Origin: CAZGWJ01 sp964529445
GTDB lineage: Bacteria > Oederibacteriota > Muellerivitia > Muellerivitales > Muellerivitaceae
DNA: 11,911 nt
Direction of reading: 5' to 3'
Assembly: GCA_964529445.1 (NCBI GenBank)
Contig: CAZGWJ010000082.1
Span: 1-11,911 of the forward strand
This document shows positions 8,001 through 11,911 of the stretch, piece by piece. Both the position numbers and the translations under genes were made by a program. The notes below the pieces were generated by a model. That model worked only from the letters and a program-made list of their open reading frames with translations. It ran no database searches and was not told the origin of the DNA. Numbering within the stretch: the first letter of the stretch is position 1; every line of letters starts with the position of its first letter.

Positions 8001-11000
8001 CCCCCGATTCCACCGAGTCGTTACCGTACCAGTTGCGCGCCTGGTTCTCCTGGCTGCTCCTTCTGATGGTGTTGGGGTGGCTGGCCCTGCCCCTGACCCT
8101 TCGGATCCTGGCTCCCATGGGGGAAGGGGCCTATTCCTTGAGCAAGTTCCTGGGCATGATCGTCTTCACTTGGGCGGTCTGGGCCTCGGGTTCCTACCGG
8201 ATCCTCAAATTCACCCAGGCCAATTGCTGGATCTGGCTGATCCTGCTCGCCGCCGGGACCGTCGCCCTGGCGATGAAGGACAAAACCCGTCTCTCGGAAG
8301 CATGGAGGAGGTGGGGCCGCTCCTGGAGCATCCAGGAGGGGGCGTTCATCCTGGCTTTCGCGCTCTTCACCCTGGTCCGCATCCACAATCCGCACATCCA
8401 TGATCCGGGCGGGGAAGGGTACAGCGGGGGCGGCGAAGCCGGAATGGACTTCGGCTTCCTGGCTTCCGTCGTGCGGGGGGATTCGTTCCCTCCCCAGAAC
8501 CAGTGGATGGCGGGGCTTCCCATCGGGTACAGCTTCTACCTGGGTCACCTGATGATGGGCGTGTTGACGAAGACGCTGGGCCTGGTGCCGGCCGTCACCT
8601 ATAACCTGGCGGTCATCACGCTTTTCGCCAGCATCTTCGCGGGCGCCTTCGGGATCGCGGTGGCCCTCTCCGGGCGGCTGCTTTCCGGCTGGGTGGCGGG
8701 TTTCCTGTGCGCCGCCGCCGGCAATCTCGCCGGCGCGAAACAGTACCTGAAGGTCCTGCAGGAATGCATCCTGAGGGGAAGCTTGAGGCCCCTGACCTCC
8801 TTCACCTTCGATTACTGGGGGCCTTCGCGCGTCATCCCGAATTCCATCAATGAATTCCCGTACTTCTCCGTTCTGTTCGCGGACATGCATGCCCACACCC
8901 TGGCCCAGCCCTTCGCCTTGTTGCTGGTGGCGGTCATCGGTTCCTGGTTCATGGCAAAGACGCCGCTGACATTCCGGACGGACTGGCCGTTGTTCGGCCT
9001 GCTAGCCCTTCTGGTCGGATCCCTCACCTTCTTCAACACATGGGAACTTCCGCCCTGGATGGTCCTTCTCGTCCTGGCCCTCCTGATCAAGCACCTGCAA
9101 CCCGTCCGGGAGAAAATTCTTCTCGATGCCGCCCCCCGTTTCCTGTTCTCGGTGACCGGTGCCCTTCTTCTCCTGAATTGGTTCTCCCTCGCCCTGAAGG
9201 GGATCGACCCGCTCGTGCTCGGCGCCGAGACGAAGTGGTTCGCCGCGTTCCTCCTGCTGGGCCTTGCCGCCGCGTTCGTGTGGCTGTATCTCACCCGCTC
9301 CACACGTCCCCTGACCCTGCGCCTGCTGGCGGTGTCCGGGGTGGTGGCCGGCGTGGTCGCCGCCGCCGTCCTGTTGTGGCTGCCCCGATTCATCGGGTTC
9401 GCCCCCCAGCAGAACGAGGTCCTGTGGGTCAATCCGAAGCTCCGCACGGCCCTGGGGAACTACCTCACCATTTACGGAGTCTTCCTGACCGTCCTCTTGC
9501 TGGGTTTCCTGCCGGTCTACGGCGACGCCTTGTTGCGCTGGATCGGGACGGTCCGGGCGGCGAGGGCCGCGAAGCGTCCCGCGCGCAAGCGCGCTTCTTC
9601 CTTCGACCCCCTGGAGATTCTCGATCGGTGGGCGATGTCCCTGCGCGTGCTGGTCGCCCCCCGCGGGCCGGTCGCAGCCTCCCTGGTTTTCGGGGCGGGC
9701 ATCCTCCTGGCCGTGGCGGGCGCGTCCCTCCTCCATTTCTCCCAACCGGCGGGTCGTCTGCCCCTGGCCTATGCCGCGGCCACCTTGACCTTCGGCCTTT
9801 TCGCGGCGGCTTGGTTCACCCGTAGCCTGGCCCTGACGGGTGCCGGTGCCGTGGCTCTCCTGGCCTGGCTGGGTTTGTATGCCACGCGCACGGTCGAGAT
9901 CTTCGACGACCATCCCTTCAGTCTCGGGCTGGCCCTCCACGCGGTTTTGTGGCTCACCGCCTTCTTCTTCATCGGTCTGGCGGTGAAGACCTTCAAATCC
10001 GACCGGCGACTTTCCTTCGCCTATCTCCTCACCTCCATGGTCTTCCTCATCACGGCGGCGCTGGAGGTCTTCGTGATGCGCGAATACCTGGGGGGCGACT
10101 GGATGCGCAACAACTCGCTCTTCAAGTTCGGCATCGTGGCCTGGGAACTGGCCGCGGTGGCGACCGGTGCTCTCCTTCCCCGAGTCCTGGATTTCGGGCG
10201 CCGGATGCTCTCGGCCGCCGTGAGATCCGAGGGCCCGTCACCCCGGAAGGTGCTGATGGCGGTCTCCTGGCTGTTCGTCCTCGCGGGGATCGCGGCCTTG
10301 ACCTCCGAATTCAAGGTCGTTCTCCGCAATGACGTCGTTTACTGGCTCGACCTGGTGCTCATCGCGGCCGGCGCCTGGTGGCTGAGGGATGAGGCGCCCA
10401 GGCCCCTGGTCATCGCGGTCGCGGTTCTCCTGGGCGTCTGGCCGCTCCTGGCGGTCCTGCCACTTTCCCCGTCGGGTTTTCAGGGCGCCCTTGACCGCGC
10501 CGCATCCGCCTTCTCGGCCGGCATCCTTCTTTCCGCCGTCCTGGCTGGTCTCGTGATCTGGTCCGTCGCCACGGTGGTCGGCGAGCGACGGGACCTCGGT
10601 CGTGTCACGGCCGCGTTCTCCTGGAAGGCGCTTTTCATCCTCCTCCTGGCCTTGGTCGCCGTCTATCCGTTGGCCGGGTCCTGGCGCAAGTGTCACGGGT
10701 TCCTGCCCGCCTGGCGGGCGGCGAGGATGGGATACGCCGAATCGCCCACTCTGAACGGACTGGCGTACATCAAGAAAACCAATCCCGCCGATGCGGCCGC
10801 CATCCGGTTCCTGAACGAACGCGTCCCCGGCCAGCCTTGCCTGGTGGAGACCGTGGGCATCGGCTACAATTCGTGGGGTTCCCGCTATTCCATCTTCACG
10901 GGCATACCGGCCCTCATGGGCTGGGATGGTCACGTGCGGGAATGGGTGGGGCACCTGCCGGGCATGTCCCAGGACATCACGCAGAGATACCAGGCCACCG

Positions 11001-11245
11001 AGTCCATCTTTAACACCACGGACCGGGACCACGCCAAGCGGCTGATGGACGCCTTCGGGGTCCGGCTCGTCATGGTAGGGCCCCTGGAACGGGGGAAACT
11101 GGATCACCGGAAATCCTTCTCGGCGGACGGACTGGCCAAGTTCGAGGGCTGGTTGCCGCTCGTCTACAGGAATCCCGGCGTGGAGGTCTATTACAATCCC
11201 CCTGGCGCGCTTCCTGCGGTGCCGAGCGGGGCGGTCGTTCAATGA
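5060..11245 (+). CDS. giant membrane protein: GT39/PMT-like GT-C glycosyltransferase fused to a divergent DUF2298 (Chlor_Arch_YYY) domain
   Basis: The protein has about 2061 residues and many membrane segments. The first half (about 1-900) is GT39/PMT-like: after the first membrane helix comes HPDER (37-41), the acidic site of the first outer loop. Next is a helix bundle with GLAMAAKTSAMF (K362), then an outer domain from about residue 674 that starts HPWIEASVWMFKNIPEG. Residues about 901-988 are a Pro/Ala-rich linker. The second half is DUF2298-like: GGEAGMDFGFL (E1126, D1130), PPQNQW (1144-1149), SFYLG (1158-1162), FPYFSVLFADMHAH (D1275, H1277, H1279) and a C-terminal outer domain with TGIPALMGWDGH (W1955, H1958). 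GT-C enzymes take sugar from a polyprenyl-phosphate and pass it to an acceptor outside the membrane; what DUF2298 does is unknown. The start is uncertain: ATG 5060 (AAGGA 10 bases upstream), TTG 5027 (GGGGAAGG at 5013-5020, good spacing) or ATG 4970 (no ribosome site). Hallmark DUF2298 residues differ from the family. The frame is intact over 6 kb, so this is a real fusion unless the assembly is wrong. Confidence 0.9.
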   Translation: MMRPKASWALWAILAFMLVGGVFRFYNLNWDLYHSFHPDERNILGQTAGIQKADGFRVRFFAYGQLPVYLYRATAEAVSVPKFFTFVTGGRVNNTVVGLWWVTLALLLGTLFWLARKEAWKVPVVGTAVVVFAALVFLDLFPVFNIWFRNLDPIRSKIACLLFVSAAAFGASLAVARYLETDWFGKPFYSAAGITFLCGALPMVLPWDAFARVFGLMAFTFILFAGLSWWAWISRVGRFTLLALTAWVFLAAQPNPGPHFIDYKYMMVIGRWWSALFSTLTIGGIYLLVKRIYQNTPMALVAAGAFAGAVVSIQYAHYCVTESFITFMVVAMAYTSASVLEKGTWKSYLIAGACFGLAMAAKTSAMFYVLMLVAAHLVRMAKRPAAAWQAEDRRNSGNVELTSLAAGLLLVAVPAGFLFAGMKLRGIIRDLYVRDPATGPVVWTVLFVVLAAAGLLFFAYGLANFKALRGQMAEWTKVGGALGLSFLLFCALSPWSLVDNQGFMHSQQYEWGVVSISDACYVHQFKDTPRYLFHLQNLMHVELWWPLGIMAVAGMAWVLLRFGWRLARPVKGAGLLPVPFLKGRSFRFEWPDLLLLAWFIPYFGFIGHWNTKFVRYMIPLIPFFCIFAARLLMDLTAWLSRRWASARVLGAVLAALVLGSTFFYATAYMAVYRNPHPWIEASVWMFKNIPEGSTILKEHWDDGLPTGIEPWMDPRVTRSMGPHNYRQEDIPVYEMFGHPTDDTPVKKNNYADLLERGQYISIASKKLWYTLTDSSPEFRPKGFNKYPVTSRYYRALWTGLLGYKMVAEINNFPRLFGWVHPDDMAEESFSVYDHPRVYVFKKVEDVPRERILELLSTDDYVRGVRRGEMRQVLPGNVDDFIARHRAKLEKEGLWARLMGASTAPSTVVPAATPEKQGRSERKSPVAAGALKPTGTPPPPTASAPAVEAPRTVPGLPGPATMEALKKLSADPVVVPDTAALPPDSTESLPYQLRAWFSWLLLLMVLGWLALPLTLRILAPMGEGAYSLSKFLGMIVFTWAVWASGSYRILKFTQANCWIWLILLAAGTVALAMKDKTRLSEAWRRWGRSWSIQEGAFILAFALFTLVRIHNPHIHDPGGEGYSGGGEAGMDFGFLASVVRGDSFPPQNQWMAGLPIGYSFYLGHLMMGVLTKTLGLVPAVTYNLAVITLFASIFAGAFGIAVALSGRLLSGWVAGFLCAAAGNLAGAKQYLKVLQECILRGSLRPLTSFTFDYWGPSRVIPNSINEFPYFSVLFADMHAHTLAQPFALLLVAVIGSWFMAKTPLTFRTDWPLFGLLALLVGSLTFFNTWELPPWMVLLVLALLIKHLQPVREKILLDAAPRFLFSVTGALLLLNWFSLALKGIDPLVLGAETKWFAAFLLLGLAAAFVWLYLTRSTRPLTLRLLAVSGVVAGVVAAAVLLWLPRFIGFAPQQNEVLWVNPKLRTALGNYLTIYGVFLTVLLLGFLPVYGDALLRWIGTVRAARAAKRPARKRASSFDPLEILDRWAMSLRVLVAPRGPVAASLVFGAGILLAVAGASLLHFSQPAGRLPLAYAAATLTFGLFAAAWFTRSLALTGAGAVALLAWLGLYATRTVEIFDDHPFSLGLALHAVLWLTAFFFIGLAVKTFKSDRRLSFAYLLTSMVFLITAALEVFVMREYLGGDWMRNNSLFKFGIVAWELAAVATGALLPRVLDFGRRMLSAAVRSEGPSPRKVLMAVSWLFVLAGIAALTSEFKVVLRNDVVYWLDLVLIAAGAWWLRDEAPRPLVIAVAVLLGVWPLLAVLPLSPSGFQGALDRAASAFSAGILLSAVLAGLVIWSVATVVGERRDLGRVTAAFSWKALFILLLALVAVYPLAGSWRKCHGFLPAWRAARMGYAESPTLNGLAYIKKTNPADAAAIRFLNERVPGQPCLVETVGIGYNSWGSRYSIFTGIPALMGWDGHVREWVGHLPGMSQDITQRYQATESIFNTTDRDHAKRLMDAFGVRLVMVGPLERGKLDHRKSFSADGLAKFEGWLPLVYRNPGVEVYYNPPGALPAVPSGAVVQ

Positions 11246-11286
11246 AGTCCGTGTCCTAAGCATCCCATTAACGGAGGTTGGCGACG

Positions 11287-11911
11287 ATGGCTCCTTTGTT
11301 CATCTGGTGGTTCACGATGGTCCTTCTGGGGCTCATGGCCCTGCCGCTCTCGTTCCTGACGTTCAAACACCTGCCCGACAAGGGGTACGCGTTCTCGAAA
11401 CCCCTGGGCATCCTGTTCACGGGGTATTTCGCGTGGCTGATGGGGCACATGGGCTACAACCAGGCCGTTCCCTATTTCGCCATGGTGCTTCTTTTCACGG
11501 CGTCGGCTTTCCTGCTCTCGCGGACCTGGAACTCGATCGTCGACTTCTTCAGGACCCGCGCGGGATACATCCTGGTGGCCGAGGTTTTCTTCCTGACGGC
11601 CATGGTCGTGGCGGGAGCCTACAAGATGCGTACCCCGGACATCGTGGGCACCGAGAAGCCGATGGATATGGCCATGATCAACGGCATCCATTCCTCGACC
11701 TCGATGCCGCCCAATGATCCCTGGCTTTCGGGAGGGAGCGTCTCCTACTACTACTTCGGTTATTTCATCGTTTCCGTGCTCGCCAAGCTGACCGGCACGG
11801 AGACTCCAGTGGCCTACAACCTCGGCGTCGTGATGTCCTGGGCGCTGGCGGGTTTGGCGGCCTTCGGACTGGGTTACGCGCTCACCCGCCGTTATCGGTA
11901 TGCCGGTTTCT
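11287..11911 (+). CDS. DUF2298 / Chlor_Arch_YYY membrane protein, 3' end cut off by the window
   Basis: The first 208 residues are visible and the frame is open to the last base. The start is an ATG with GGAGG at 11273-11277, 9 bases upstream, 41 bases after the fusion gene, so the two are probably one operon. Residues 1-110 form several membrane helices. Then come all hallmark motifs of the family in order: EKPMD (123-127), PPNDPW (141-146), GGSVSYYYFG (149-158, the YYYxG signature) and PVAYNL. The helices before the motifs align with the second half of the upstream fusion (LGLMALPLSFLTF against LGWLALPLTLRIL), so the two are paralogues. The family is membrane-bound and probably GT-C-like, often found beside or fused to GT39 enzymes, with no proven reaction. 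Typical members have 700-900 residues, so most of the gene lies beyond the window. Confidence 0.93.
   Translation, partial: MAPLFIWWFTMVLLGLMALPLSFLTFKHLPDKGYAFSKPLGILFTGYFAWLMGHMGYNQAVPYFAMVLLFTASAFLLSRTWNSIVDFFRTRAGYILVAEVFFLTAMVVAGAYKMRTPDIVGTEKPMDMAMINGIHSSTSMPPNDPWLSGGSVSYYYFGYFIVSVLAKLTGTETPVAYNLGVVMSWALAGLAAFGLGYALTRRYRYAGF

Noticed and set aside
1..11911. tRNA or rRNA genes, insertion sequences, CRISPR array, phage or plasmid genes
   Set aside because: I saw no transposase or integrase motifs, no evenly spaced long direct repeats and no structural RNA signature. The short 7- and 9-bp repeats have no spacers and are not CRISPR.

Overview
The window is a GC-rich bacterial stretch with all convincing genes on the plus strand. 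It holds seven protein genes (two cut by the window edges) and no RNA gene, transposase or CRISPR array that I can see. The organism cannot be named from the sequence. The DUF2298/YYY membrane family at the right end is best known from Chloroflexi and archaea and also turns up in uncultured bacterial lineages. Together with DUF6941 and NHL proteins, it suggests a free-living environmental bacterium, possibly known only from a metagenome. That taxonomic reading is inference.

Layout. (1) 1-795: the C-terminal part of an Opp/Dpp-type peptide ABC transporter ATPase, the tail of an unrelated upstream operon. (2) 796-983: a spacer with a degenerate 9-bp tandem repeat (810-890), a short GC hairpin and a possible weak promoter. 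(3) 984-2420: a cobalamin-binding-domain radical SAM enzyme. (4) 2421-2552: a second repeat-bearing spacer, with three 7-bp units and a perfect GC hairpin. (5) 2553-4823: a tight run of three genes, namely a DPM1-like family 2 glycosyltransferase, a secreted NHL beta-propeller and a DUF6941 small protein (gaps of 17 and 4 nt). (6) 4824-5059: a spacer with the best promoter of the window (TTGCGC-N16-TATACT). (7) 5060-11245: a giant membrane protein of about 2061 residues that joins a GT39/PMT-like GT-C glycosyltransferase to a DUF2298 domain. (8) 11287 to the end: the start of a second, free-standing DUF2298 protein.

How the genes may work together (inference): the family 2 enzyme has the motifs of polyprenyl-phosphate sugar synthases. 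Such enzymes make the lipid-linked sugar that GT-C transferases use on the outer face of the cytoplasmic membrane. A GT-C/DUF2298 fusion and a second DUF2298 protein follow within 2 kb. The NHL protein would lie outside the membrane, and the radical SAM enzyme could modify a lipid or sugar. The simplest reading is an envelope glycoconjugate locus of unknown product. The most unusual point is that the fused DUF2298 copy has lost parts of the family's hallmark motifs (YYYxG became SFYLG, DPW became NQW, EKPMD became EAGMD), while the copy next door keeps all of them.
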